From: Punica granatum
Taxonomy: Eukaryota > Streptophyta > Magnoliopsida > Myrtales > Lythraceae
DNA: 64,000 nucleotides
Assembly: GCF_007655135.1 (NCBI RefSeq)
Contig: NC_045130.1
Coordinates: 35,088,605 to 35,152,604 of the forward strand
Direction: 5' to 3'
How positions within the stretch are numbered: position 1 is the stretch's first letter; each line of letters starts with the position of its first letter. Positions 46,321 through 60,200 of this stretch are shown here, in pieces. The notes beneath the pieces are model-generated. The model worked only from the letters and a program-made list of their open reading frames with translations. It had not been told where the DNA came from and ran no database searches. A program made the translations under genes and the position numbers.

Positions 46321-46880
46321 ATTATACTAACTCAAGCCATAACCAAAAAAAAATTATGGTCAAATCAAGTAATCCTTTGGATAGGGGAAAAAAAAATCAA
46401 ATGATCCTTAATGGGTTGGGCTTAGCTGGGCTATGAGCTCAACTTTAATGGGCCCATTGCAGTCCATTCCCAATCTTTTGGTAGTTGAAGCAAACTATCT
46501 AGTCAACTCTAACACCTTCATGTCGACCAAAAGAACTCTTAACACCTTCATGAGAATCAATACTCGTGACCTATTGGAAAAACTAGAACTCAATAATACG
46601 AAATAAGCAACACACCCCAGTGCTGCCTAAGTCGATATGCGGGTAACATGTTCACGCTTTGGAAGGCAATATCTTGATATACATTGATCCTTTCCGACTC
46701 TCTGAAAATTGAACCCTATCGATTACACTTGCAGTAATATGTCTAGGTCATGATATGTTTCTTAGAAACACAAAAGAGAACTACATTATGCAATGGTTAC
46801 ATATTATAATCTTGCATTGTTTGTTAGAGAATGAGTGTTTAATTATAAGATAATGATTGATTTGCACGAAAAAAAGAAAA

Positions 46881-47604
46881 AGATCACCTTCAGCGAGTCT
46901 TTAGAGGCCGTCTCTCTTGGTAGCCAAGAGAGGGGCGCTGTAGAGAGATGAGTGTCTCTGCAGAGGATGAAGTAGTGGATGTCGCGCGGCAGCCGTAGAA
47001 CCTCACGCAGCAACTGTTGTCGCCCTTTTTTTTTTTAAAAAAAAGAAATTTACGTTTGAAATATTTTAAAGGCTGTAAAAGTTAGAGAAAGGTTTGACGG
47101 AAGGCACCCCCTTCCCTCGCCCTCGAGGTCCTTGGTTTCGAATCCTATATCCTCATCTTCTTTTTTATTTCTTCCCTTTTCTTTTCCTTTTTCTTTATTT
47201 TCTTTTTTAATTTTTTTAACAATTATTGGCTTTGCAAACGGCCAAATTCTAAAATATATATTTTTTTAAATAATTTGAAAAGTTTAACTAATATTAATAT
47301 TAGTTCCAAAGTATTATAAATTTTATGTACACTAATATTAGTACTATTATCCTTATTAATTAAAATATTTCTATTATCAACTTAAATATTGTTTTATATT
47401 TCCTATTATTTAATTTTTTTTATTGTTTAATTAATTTAATTAGTTTTTACTATGTAGTCTCTTACGGGGCCAAAAAGAGAGACAACAATTGGAGTGTAAA
47501 GTCTCTCTTTTTTTTGGAAGCGTCTCTAATTTTTGTGGCGTCTACATGATAGAGATTGACTCATATTAGAAACTCGGTCGAGTCTCTCTTGCTGGAGATA
47601 ATCT
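46881..47604. mobile_element. MITE-like element with inverted ends
   Basis: The left end AGATCACCTTCAGCGAGTCT is related to the inverted right end AGATTATCTCCAGCAAGAGA. Both subterminal parts are rich in GTCTCTCT/AGAGAGAC words. A palindrome CTCTCTTGGTAGCCAAGAGAG lies at about 46912-46932. The interior is AT-rich with no frame. I could not define a target duplication, so the superfamily is open. Confidence 0.45.
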
Positions 47605-50050
47605 AAGAGTATAGATGGGTAGTAAAATTACTGTGCGTGATATATAGACCATTTCTGTCTCTCGAAGATCATGTTCGTACCGGATGAAAATTTTATGTTC
47701 TTTGGGATGGAATGACATAAATCTTGGCACGAGCAGCTGCATTCACCCCCCAACAAAAAAAGAAAAAATAAAAAAAAAAGATGAAGGAAAAGGAAGGCTT
47801 AGCTAAGCTCATGACAGCAAGCTTTGACAGCAGAAATTACAAAAATTTCTATATTCCCTTTCCATTTCCCCAACGTGCAAAGATACAGAGTGCCAGACCA
47901 GACCGCTGCAGAAGAGGAGGGCCCACGCCCAGCCCATTCCCACGACTAACGTACGAAGAACAGTACGAAACATTTGAATTTCTGCTGTCCGTCTTTCACC
48001 TTCGTCCGGCGATGCGTTCGTCGTCAGCTACCCCCACGCGATGGAATATCGAAACCGCGTAATGTCACGTAAATACTAAACAAGATCGATTCTTGCACCT
48101 TGCGGTTCGATAACTTTCGAACAAATTGATCCGATAGTGTGAGTCGTACCGTATGGAATTGAAGTTCTACATTTGAAAGGAACGTGTGTGTTGATATTTT
48201 TTTTTTGTTTGATCGTGGTTGGTGTGTGGCCAACGGCATCATTCTACATGGTTTAAGACAGGTGTTAATGTGTGGTAAGGCTTCTTTCTTTGGCATGAGT
48301 ACAAAAGCTACAGTCAATCTCGGAATTATATGAATCGAGAGAAACGATAAGCCTAGAGTGCCAGCGGCCGCGAAGGGACAAGAATGGCCAGATGACCCCT
48401 TTCGGCTCCGATTGGTATGAAAGTTAAAGAAACAGATGGCTTATTGGAAGATCGTAAGGAATTTTGCGCCTCCACTTGAGGCTCGAGCTCATATTCTATA
48501 GAGAGATCGTATGAATGAATTTTCATGAACGTTTCAGATCTGAAGTAAACTCGTGTTCTTTCACGGTTAGAAATTCCCTTAGTTAATTAATGCAATCTGG
48601 TCGGCATACTACTATTAATGATAACTGTTGTTCGGGATAGATTGAAACCGCAACACAACAACTAGGTTGAATGCAACCGTTCCGAACCGTAGAGGATCCC
48701 GATATATTGGCGTATGTTATAAGGTGAGGAGCTACGGGGGGAAGATGAGAATTTTTCTTTTCGTGAAGGGACTTCACGCGGAGGGAAGCCGTGCGACCCC
48801 AACCACAAATCGACTTTGCCAGCTGGATGTCGGGTCGGACTGGGGGAGGTCCCCCCCATCAAGATCTCCCACGCTTTGCACGAGACCTCTCTCCCCCTCC
48901 CCCCAACACCTTTGAAAAAGGAGACACTGATTGAACAATTAATTAAAAAAAAAAAAAGAATTATCTTCTGTAATTTTAGTCCTCCTTTTTTTTTTTGGGT
49001 GGGTGAGTTGAAAGTTGTATTTTTCTTTTTTCTTTTTTTTCTTAAATTTTCAGAATGGAAATTTTTTTCAACCAAAAAAAAAGAGAGAAGGGAAAATTAG
49101 CTATTACATCCCTGTACTTTTGCCTTGTGACCAATCTAGTCCCATGGAAATTTGCAATCCCAAGTCAATGCTCTACTTTGGATTTGCACTCCTTTCCGCC
49201 TGACATGTATAAAATATCGTATTAAGAATGAGTAAGATCTTGTTCCTTTACCTACAAAGCAGCAAAGCCACAATTGTTTCATACCATGTTTCGCTAAAAA
49301 TCGCATCGTAATTAATGAGAATTGTAAAGATAACTTCAACTATTATCGATAAATCACTAAAATATTATCAAAGACATAATGAGGTAATGTCATTTTTATT
49401 TAGTAACTGATGTTTTTGTTTTTTGGTATTTGAGGCTTATTTGCAAGAAGTAAATATGTAATGGGATATGCTAACATACCAAAAATGAGAACTCCAAATT
49501 TTTTCAAAAAACAGTAACTAGCGGACTTATAGTTTTGTATTAGTACCAAAAATAGAAATAATTATGACTGCTACCACTGAACATACTTGGTGAATACTTA
49601 TATCTATCTCAGCAAGATTATGCGGCGTTATTTATGGATTGAGAATTATATGAGACATAATTTTTTGAGGATAAAACACAATATGATGCTGTGCCGATTG
49701 AAGTGATACCTTAGGGGGTACATATTAGAAATGCCATGTGTTAGTTGAACGCATGAGAAAACCCCACAACCCGAGCATGGGTTGATTAAAATTTTCTTGC
49801 AAAATCGAAGGCACAAGGACGAAATTTAAGCCCTAAAAAACGGATTGAAGATTAAACTGGTTCCAAGCTAAAGTCGAAGGACCGGTGCAGCATTCCGGCT
49901 ATTATTTTCCCACTCACAGCTGCAAAACAAAAGAATAGTTTTCCAAGAAAACAGGGAACCCGGAAAACGCCAGCCGTGGATCCGGAAATCCTTTTCCGTC
50001 CGACCAAACACCGTACAGAGAGAATTCCCCCAACAGTGCCAGATTCAGTC
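47605..50050. other. Intergenic DNA upstream of the Raf kinase gene
   Basis: Reading frames at 47781-48062, 48667-49100 and on the minus strand at 48662-49075 are low-complexity and have no recognised family. I see nothing else of note. Confidence 0.4.
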
Positions 50051-51293
50051 AAATAGTTAGCCCAAAAATCAAATCTTTCTCCCTCTTCATTCTCTCTCTC
50101 TCTCTCTCTCTCAAACGCTCGTTGCCTCGTTTGTATCCCTCCCCCTTAATTACACTCTCCCCCTGCCCATCTCCGCAACGACTTGCTCATCGCCACCTAC
50201 TAAATCTGCATCCAACCCGCCGGACCACTTCGCCGGCAGCTGCTGCTCTCGGCGATTGTTCCGTCCGAAGCTGACGACCGGGCTGTTGAAGTGCTGCCGA
50301 GGCTTGAATGCGCCGATCTGCTGGCGGTGAGTGGTAATCTTGTGCATTTCTTAGACGCTTATTGCGTAGGTGTGTAATTGTGTGTCGAAGTTCCCGAGCT
50401 GGTTTTCTGCTCGGGGAGCGCTTGCATGATCGACTTCGCATTGAGCTGCGGCCGGTTTTGTTTGATTTAGCTCGATGCTGTGGTCGTTCGTTGGAAGCGT
50501 CTGTTGATGGAAAGTCTGTTGTATTGGGTTTTGGAATTTGATTTGACGCAATGCGATGTTGAGTTTTCTAGCACAATGTTGTTTCTTCTCCGGAAATTTC
50601 CCGACTTTCGATTTTCGGTGGACTTGTCTTGCTGCTTCTCTACTTAGATTTCAGCAAAGCTTTAGCTTTCAGATGTAAATGGAGGATACCAACTGATCTA
50701 TGGACTTTGGTCTTTTAGTCTATTATTCGTTATTCAGCATTCATGATTGTAGTACGGAGTGTGATCGTGAACAGTAATATTTGGTCTTGGCTAGTTTGAG
50801 AAGAAATACTCTTCATTTGAAAAGGCATTACTATATTTCCTTCTGCTCCTGATGGTCGATGCACAAATTTCAGCTTGGAACTAAAACTGAGAAGAGAGAT
50901 TGTAAGCTTTTGGATCATCAGTTGCATATAGTAGGATGATCGTGATGATCGCAACATCAGGATATTTGCTGAATGATTTGTATTTCAGGATCATGCTAGA
51001 TTTAAGTAAAGATCTAATGTACGAGATAGTAAAAAAAATCTTGCTGGTAAATGCTTTAAGGGTAAAGTTCCCTTTGACTAGATCAGAAGGATGTCGAAGT
51101 TTCAAATGTATATGACGGGGATATATGTTTTCTTTTCACAGGTTGTGTGGACCCCAGCTTGAGGAGCTAAGAGCAATAGGGATATAATTATAGGGTTCCA
51201 TGTTCTTATACAGGAAGTAAGTTAAGACTGAGGATGCCATCTATGAGATAAGGAGTGGATAGAAATGGTTTTGCATCCTAAATACTTGAGCAG
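50051..51293 (+). promoter_or_regulatory. Presumed 5' leader and UTR intron of the Raf-like kinase gene
   Basis: A TC microsatellite lies at about 50090-50114. A donor-like GCTGGCG|GTGAGTGG occurs near 50329 and an acceptor TTTTCACAG|GTTGTG near 51141, about 150 bases before the ATG. A 5' UTR intron of about 0.8 kb is likely. In-frame codons upstream of 51294 are not conserved. Confidence 0.45.
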
Positions 51294-54200
51294 ATGGCAG
51301 AGACACGAGATGGTACAGGGTCCTCAGAGCCAGGACCTTCTAGTGTTGCATGGTGGCCTTCAGATTTTGGCGAAAAATTCGGATCCCTTTCTCTTGGTTC
51401 TCGAGAAGAAACTCAAAATGCCACAGAATCACCCAGAGATGCAGAGCATGATGTTTTATCATCACAAACAGCGTCGCAAATACTCTGGAGTACTGGAATG
51501 CTTTCCAAACCTATCCCTGATGGATTCTATTCCGTTATTCCGGTGAATGTCAAATCTGATATACTTCTTTGGTTGATCACCTGCTGTTAGCAATATCTTC
51601 TTGTTTAATGGAACTTGGCTTGAGGATAACGTGTCTCATTTAGTTGCTTAACCGTTGCCTCTGTTTGTACTATTATGATAGATTCTATATCAAGTTTTTG
51701 CTTTTGCTGAAATTGCAATTCATAGACATACTTCTTGGATTTCAGTATATATGCAGAGGTATTGCTATTGAATGATCTAATAAATGCTTAAGCTTTAAAT
51801 GAAGATATTCTGTTCTTCACAATATTGAACTTCCAACTTTCTATTGCTCTTCTATTTAATAAATTATATGATAGCTCATATGCATACGGCTTTGAGTTAT
51901 CATGCAAATTGTGGTCTTAGCAGATTATATTATGTTGTGCAGGAGAAAAGGCTCAAAGACCTTTTCAGTAATATTCCCACGCTAGAAGAGCTTCATGCAC
52001 TTGGGGCAGAAGGTGCCAGAGCTGATATCATTCTGGTGGACACTAAAAAAGACAAAAAGTTATGGATGCTGAAGCAGTGGACTCTATCTCTGGTTAAAGG
52101 AATGAACTCAAATCCTGCTGCAGTGATAAAAAGGATAGCTGGATTGGTGAGTGCTTTTGATGAGTGGTGATATAAAATCCTCCCCTTTCCCCTCTATGTT
52201 CTTCATATCGTTCATATCTCCACATTAAGCCATTCAATTATCTTCATGCATTTTTCTGAAGTTGGAATGCATCTTTTGAGAGGAAAAGCTAGATTATGTG
52301 GGCAGTACCCATTGCACATGCTGCTTTTCTTTTCAAATATTCTCCTTGCATGCATGGGGTTATATTTCCTTGCTCCATACTTCCATCTCATTGGCAAAGC
52401 TTTGATGCTCCATTTCTGAATATTCCATGAAGATGGGATGATATTGTTCAGTTATGTGGTTGGCTCATTCCTTACTAGCTCTGGCGAGTTCTCTATTAGT
52501 TGCCATTATTTTTGCTTACTTGATATGGGACAGCCGAGGGGTTCCATCTTTTTCTATGGTGGCAGACTAGTTTCCAAGGCAAGGGTCCGCTAAAAATGCG
52601 TTTCTTTGCTTGAGAGGTGACATGGAGTCGTATCTTAACATTCGATATAATTAAAATCCAGGTTAAAACATTAGTTTGGTGCTTCCTTTGCAAATTGGAG
52701 GAAAATTTTGTCGACTCTTTTTCTTCATTGCACTTGGATCTGTAAAATGTGGGCTGCTGCTAATTGGCTTGAATTGGGTTATAAATGGCGCCATACATTG
52801 AGAATTGGGAGCTTGGCTCTGCATTTTTATTAGTAAATAGAAAAGAAGATTAATCGACATGGTTCCTTTTTCCAACTTTTGGATTATATGGCGTGAGAGG
52901 AATCTTGGGGCTTTTGAGGGGGTTGAATCCTTAAGCTTTGTTTTATATATAGATGTATCACTGTTGTTAGTGTTTGGTATAGTTGAGAGTCTAGGTGGGA
53001 TATTCATGGACTGATAGATATGTTAACTCTCCCCACCTTGCCCCCCACGCCCCAATTTTTTTTTTCCACCCTCCCTTGGAGATGTATTCTTTGCACCTTA
53101 AGAAATCTTCGACCTTGTCATTCAAAAATTCAAATAAAAAAAGTTATAAACTATCTAAACTTATGAACGAATGTTAAAGCCTAGTGGTTGCTGATGCTAT
53201 TGTGGGAGCAGGTTTCTGACGTTTACAAAAGGTCAAATTCCGAGAGTCCAGCAAGAGCTGTGGCAGAGGAAACATTCCACATGTTTGAGAATCGAGTGGT
53301 GCAAATGCTGGGGCAGATAAAGCATGGATCATGTCGTCCTAGAGCTATATTATTCAAAGTTCTTGCAGATACAGTAGGTCTTGAGAGTAGGCTCATGGTG
53401 GTAAGTTTTAATTTAGCATTTTGGCTGCCAGAGTTATGTTTCTGCTGGGACCTGTTACGACTAAACTTTATTCTTGTTTCTTGCAGGGTTTACCTAATGA
53501 TGTGGGTGTTGAATTTGTAGACTCGTATAAGCATTTGTCTGTGATAGTTGTGTTAAATTCTGTGGAACTCGTGGTTGATCTAATGCGGTTTCCGGGCCAA
53601 CTAATACCACGGTCAACAAAGGCCATTTTTATGACTCATATATCTGCAGCTGGGGAAAGTGATTCCGCAGAGAATGACTCCTGTGATTCACCCCTCGAAC
53701 CAAACAGTCCTATGTATGGGTACTCTGAGAGAATAGACCCTGAAAGGTAGATGGGCTATTTTAAGTATCACAGCAGGCTTTGCATTATATATCGTAATTC
53801 TACTCGATTTTGTTTTTGGAATTAATTAGATTTCTATTTGCCTATTGTGGCACAGTGCTGAGAAAGATGAGAGCCCTCGATTTCGCAAGAGATTTGAAGC
53901 TTCCTCTAATGTAGCTAGTCCTTCCTCAAGAAATGTGATGTTGAGAAGTGCATCTGTAGACCGAAAACTGAGGTAATACTTGCTATTCATTTCAACACAC
54001 ATATAAGTCTTCCCTCAGTCAAGATGTATATATATATGGTGCCTCCACGTATTCTCTTATGTTCTACTGCATGATCCCAGAATATTCAATTAAGATCTCC
54101 AGAATGTATGAAGTTTAGGGACTGACATTTCTTCTCTGCCTTTTCTTCCTTTTCTTTTTGGGCTTCAGCGGTTTGTGTCAGAGTGAACCCAATGTTGCAA

Positions 54201-57200
54201 CAGCATTTTGGAGGCGCAGTCGGAGAAAGGTTGTATCGGAGCAGCGGACAGCTAGTTCCAGGTCTCATTAATTACTTATTTTTCTGATAAAGGAATAAAT
54301 GGAACCAAATTGTCAGGTCGATAATGATTATTTTCTGCTCTGATTAAATGTAATATGTAAACTTTTGTTCCAATAAGGCCTTTTTTCTTTGGAGATTGTC
54401 TAAATTTTTATTTCAGACCTAAGACAATTCCAAATAAAAAAACTTCAATCATTTCAAAAGTGGGGTAAGTGTATAGAATAACGATAAATTTTAGCGGATC
54501 GTAATAATAAATGGCTTCTCTCACCGTGACCTTCTCTTGAATAATGGAAGGAGTTGCACTGAAAGAATTTGTTGCTTCCATCACTCTTTATATATCTTTC
54601 CTTTTTTTTTTCCCCCCTCCCCTTTTGATACCTCATTCTAAACTTTAGTGGAGATTTGACGATATTTATTGCTCAATGTACTAAAAGAGTGTATATCAAA
54701 CAGAAAGGTCATGTTGAAGTCAGTTGACAACGATCACTAGGCCTCACCTCTCCAACCATTAACTATATTTCTTTTAGTGAACTTGTGTGAGAGTTTCTGA
54801 TAGAAGATGATAGATATATTTTTTATAGTGTTTCCTTTTGATAAAATATCTGATAAATACTTTTTATCTTTGGTTTAGAATGTTTCTCTTTTTGGAACGT
54901 TATATTGACTCGCTATTGTTTCCAGTCCAGAGCATCCTTCATTTCAAGGACGTGGACTCTCCATATTAAGTGGTGACAGAAAATCAATTGTGGATTTTGC
55001 TGATCCCTTATCAGCATCTAGGTATTATCTCCATCCAAAACTCTTTGCAGAACGTACTTTTTCTTTTACCTTATGTTTTTTTCTTTTCGTTGGAGGGCTA
55101 GTGCTCTGTATTGATGCATAATTTGTTTGATTTTTCTGATTACGAGTTGAATGAGATGCAGATCAGATGGTACACCTACCCCAGAAGCACGTAGGATAAG
55201 AAGAAGAAGCATCAGCATTACTCCAGAAATTGGTGATGATATAGTAAGGTTGTCTTTTATTTCTCGTAAGTTATTTGCAGTATTACAATTATGTTTGGTC
55301 CTGATGTACCATAATTTTCCTTCCAAGGTTTATATTGTCAAGTTTGAGCTTGATTTTGGTTTAAAACTGCTCGGAACAGAAGCTTCTTTCACTATAAATA
55401 ATATGCCCTGCAAAACAAGTATGGACCTAGAGAAACTTCTCGGTTGTTTGGGTTAGGAGGGTAGCCTTCCTTCCACCGTGAAGTAAATACCCTGCAATTC
55501 ATGTGAGTACTTGTAGAATATATTGATTAATTCCTACTAGTCAGCTGATTTGTTGTCAATATACTATAAGAAGTAATGAATTTCCAAAAAGGTTGTAGAA
55601 TAATTAACTCAAAGGAGAATGATAGCTTTCCTTTCACAATGAAGATTATACTCTGAAATACGTGTACGACCTTCCTATATCGAAAATAATTATTAATTCC
55701 TTTTATTTTTTGCTGATTTAATCTGGATGATTAAGTTGATGGTCTGATAGCATTGATAGTTCGGTGATTTTGTGGATGTAGTTATCTCCATGTATATGGT
55801 TAAGTGACAACTATAAGTTAAACATTTCAACATCTTTGATCAAAGACAAAGGTAATGATGATAAAATGGGGTAGGTCTTCAGGAGAAAATAGTTCACTGA
55901 TAATGTGTGTACCTCTCTACCAAAAAAGAAGAGAAAAGAATAGATGATGCAACTTTCTATGACCACATAAATATACGTCAAGAGTAACCCATCGTCACGT
56001 AATTTTTAGGCAAATAATTTTCCTGGGTACACATACAAGTCAATATGCTAAATGTAGTAGACTTATCCTGCTGAGTCAGATGCTCCCAAAGCTTTATGGG
56101 AAAACGTGATTCTTTTCTAATGACTAGTGTAAATTCACGCGCGTTGCACGTGATAGGCCATCTTTTATTGATAATATAGAAAATTATAGGGACATATGAA
56201 ATAGAGATACCAATAATAAGAATTGTAACTATAAAACTCAATTATATTATTTTCGAAAGTTATTTATATAAATTAGTGTAAAGATGATATAATTTTAACG
56301 ATTTTTAAAGAAATATTAATTTATCTACACCCATGAGATATTTAGGATCATTAAAAAATACTGAAAATAATTAACCTCTTGTAAAGAAATATCATTAAAT
56401 ATATTAAAGATATTTTAAATTATACTAAATTCTCATATAAAAATATTCATGAAATAGAAGGAAATATTGGAGAATATATGTATTGATTAATATAAAAATT
56501 GGTTCAAATCAAAACCTTAAAAAGATAAAATACAGTTTATGTTGCCACTTATAAAAAAAGTAAATTTTATGTTAAAAAGTCAAACTTTTTTAACATTTAC
56601 TAATAAATTTCTATATATATAATCGTCGAACATATCCTAGAGACTTTTAGGCTTATTACCATTAAATGAACTTTAAAAAGGAAAGAAAAGACAGAAAGAC
56701 AATCAAATCCAAATATTTCATAGAAAATGTAATTATAGTATTATATAAACTATTAATTTATTCCCTAGCAAATGTAATTATCTGTTGAATTCCACTGTCA
56801 TATTCTCTTGAAAACTTATTTTTCATATGAAATAAACATAAATATATGTCCATTGTAATTTTATTTTGAATTGGAGTGCTATTAAAACTGATTCTCTTTT
56901 AACTAATTTAATAAATGATCTAATCTGAAAAAAGAAATGTTTATCCAAATTTCGTTAAGTGAAAAGATATGAAAAAATTCCTTATTTTTAGATTGAAAGC
57001 AAATATTTTAACAAATTTCCTTATTATTTTTAGATATCAAGATATGTCCATAGTTTTAAAGTAAATTAAATCATCTAATTGAATTAAAAACCTGATGTTC
57101 TCATCTGTCAAGTGTGCGTAAAAAGAGAAATTGTAATTGAATTATATATAGATTGACTTAACCACTTTCAATCTATTTTCAAAAAACCAAATCAAGCTGA

Positions 57201-60200
57201 TATTTATTTTTTATAAGAATTAATATCTGTTAGTTTCATAATGGTCGATGGATCTAGTAAGATTGATCGAACTCAAGGACATGTTAATTTATAGCTTTGG
57301 CTGATCTTATATATTATTCAATTCCAAAACTTGCAATTGGTTATATTAAACCTGTATATATTTATATTATAAGTGTGATTAATTTATTAGTTTAAGATTA
57401 TTTGAAAGATATGTAGTGATATGATATAATATTTGTGATGTATTGCATGTAACTTGAATAAAGGAGATTGTTTAAGCATAATTTTCATGTTAACTTATAC
57501 ATTATACAATTGCTTAGTATGGATTTAAAATAAATGATTAAAATTGAACGTAAAAATTTTGCATGCGAAAAGGATATATTTGATCGAACATTTTATGAGG
57601 TAAAAATGAAAAAAAATGCAATTTATTAAAGAAATAAGTTTTTTTAAAATATAATTTTAAAAAGGTGTATTATAGAAAGGAAAATTCTATCATTTAATCT
57701 CTAGAAAGGTATTCTATTGGATGGTCATATTTGATGAAAAGCCACCATTAAATTGAAGTGTCACACTTCTGAATAATCAAGAGGTATTAATTAAAATATT
57801 TTTCACATACATTTAAAGACTGCAATAGAGATTACAGGATTGTCCTCGTACATTGAATGAGAGGAATTGGTACTTATTAGAGGTGTCTAGATACATTGAA
57901 GGGCAAAATGGGAATTATAAAAAGTCAAGAAACACAAAAGTGAGCTTCACACTTTTATATATGTAGTAGTAGTAGTAGTAATAATAGTAATAACTCTTTT
58001 TCGTCAACATCATTGTATCGGTTGGCTATAGTATTATTTTGTTGGATCTGCTAAACGGGTAAGGGATGTTTTGTTCGATTGAGGATCTTTCGGTCATCCC
58101 AACTCTATTATGAGTTGCCTCTTTTCACCATTTTCATGTTATTTATGTGATGTTGCTGGTGTTCATCTGCATGAATCAAATGTTCCAGGGCTGTGCGAGC
58201 GATGAATGAAACCCTCAAACAGAGTCGACCGCTGACAGCTCAAGGAGATGATAGATCATTTGCTTATACTTCACACAACAGAAACAATAAAGAGCTTCAG
58301 CAGAATGTATGCTCTCTCTAAGATTGCACCCAATTATCATAGAAATACTTTGGCTTCAATTTTTCTGTCATTGAATTGAAGTCATAACCTCTTCCTGCAA
58401 TGCATGGCCATCAATTAGCAGTTCTAATTAAAATCACTATTTTGAATTGGATTCACTTGGGAGCATTTCAAACACACAAAAAGGTTTGGCTTAGATCAGC
58501 GTTTTCACAGAAACTTTATTGCACTGATATACACTTCTCCTGTGAATTGAGAGCAATAGGCCAACTTTTGCTTATTGGTAAACTGTATTGAGAGCATAAA
58601 CATCCCCTCCAGGCCCACAATCATACTAGAGAATCCTCTTTCGTGGAAATTATAGATTTGTAACTGTCACGCCTCATTCCTTCGTTATCTTTCTTCGTTA
58701 GTTGTTTTTGTTTGACTGTGCAATCAAGTCCAGAGTAGACATTGACAACAAAAAATGAATAAGCTTATTCATGTTGGAAGTAAAAATAATTATCACTTTG
58801 TGAGAAACAACTTGCAAAGTAATGATAGCGATTCATTGAGATTTCAGCACACATGACAAGGAGCATTGAGATAATACTTGTATTGGCAATGGCTCTTGAA
58901 AATTTATATTGATTCTTTGATTGGTCAGTGATTTGTGTTCTTGAATGTCATAGAGGTTTCATATATGTATCTCTGTTAGGCAATGCATCAGTGGTCTTTT
59001 GGATTCCGGAGAATCTTATGATGACATGAATCAAATCTAAAAATTAATCGAACTTGCTGAATATTTTTTGGAAAGAGGTTCAGGATTTGTTGAATCAAGC
59101 TCCCGAAGTCAATGGTACTTCTAGAAAATGGGATTTACATCCTTGAATCAAATTTTGTGCGGGGAGAATGAGACAGGGAGTGTATCTAAGTATGTTCAGA
59201 CATTTGATGTTGGTCTTATCTACAGAGATTAATACACGACCTTGCAATGGATATAAAGTTTAATTGTTAAATTTCACATAGTATATGACACTGCTTCAGT
59301 ATTTTAGACTAAGCTGCTGAAAGCAGTCTATACTTTATCTTTTTAGCTCTATCTAATACTGCTCTGACCTCAGGTATCAAATTTCCCTTTTGATGTTCAT
59401 GAAGAGTTATCTGGTGGAATGTCTCCCTCATTTGGCAGGGAGCACGTAAGTTCACAAAAGGCAATATCATTGCCCACATCTCCTCATCAATTTGCCAGTC
59501 AAACACCTGAAAGGAGTGGACCTGCTAACTATGCGCAAAATGATGAATCGGTTTCAACACGGAATAAAGTTCTCGAATCACCATTGTTCCATAACAAACC
59601 CTTATTGCCTTATGAAGAATGGAACATTGACTTCTCAGAATTAACAGTTGGAACTCGCGTGGGCGTTGGTAAGTAGTTCGCCGTGTTTTTCTCTGGAGTA
59701 TTGTGGTTGGTGTTTGTCGAGGATAAGTTATTAACGGTTATTTCAACTTTCTGCTAACAGTGTCAGTTTATAGTGTATAGTGTGTGCTTGCTTATGAAAA
59801 ATTCTTTGTAAATCACTTATATTATTATCTAACGAGAATGCTTTCAAAATCCTCTAGGTTTTAATTATCAGCATCATAATTTAATGATCTTGTTTTTGAC
59901 TGGTCTATTTTAGAGGTTCATTGGCAATATTTGCCGATTCAAACTTCGGTATTTAGAGTAAGATGCAACTTCCTCAAGCAAACTTAATTATACGCTGAAT
60001 CTTTTTATATCCTTATTTTGATAGGATTCTACGGAGAGGTATTCCGTGGCGTTTGGAATGGAACAGAAGTTGCAATTAAAGTTTTCCTGGAGCAGGATTT
60101 GACTGCTGAAAACATGGAAGACTTCTGCAATGAGATATCGATACTAAGGTATTTTTCCGCTAATAGAATTTCTTTTTCTTTGTTTTTCTTCCGTCCCCTT

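Larger units (their letters stand above)
44031..46880. other. Intergenic DNA
   Basis: There is no gene I can support. It holds a C30 run (45225-45254), a 47-base direct duplication (45534-45629) and a SINE-like fragment (about 46195-46320). Short frames here show no family features. Confidence 0.5.

Noticed and set aside
47781..48062. 93-codon plus-strand frame
   Set aside because: No domain is recognised, it begins after a poly-A-rich run, and there is no conserved-looking segment.
48816..49100. Frames full of Phe/Lys runs around 48.8-49.1 kb
   Set aside because: They are produced by poly-T and poly-A tracts and are low-complexity only.
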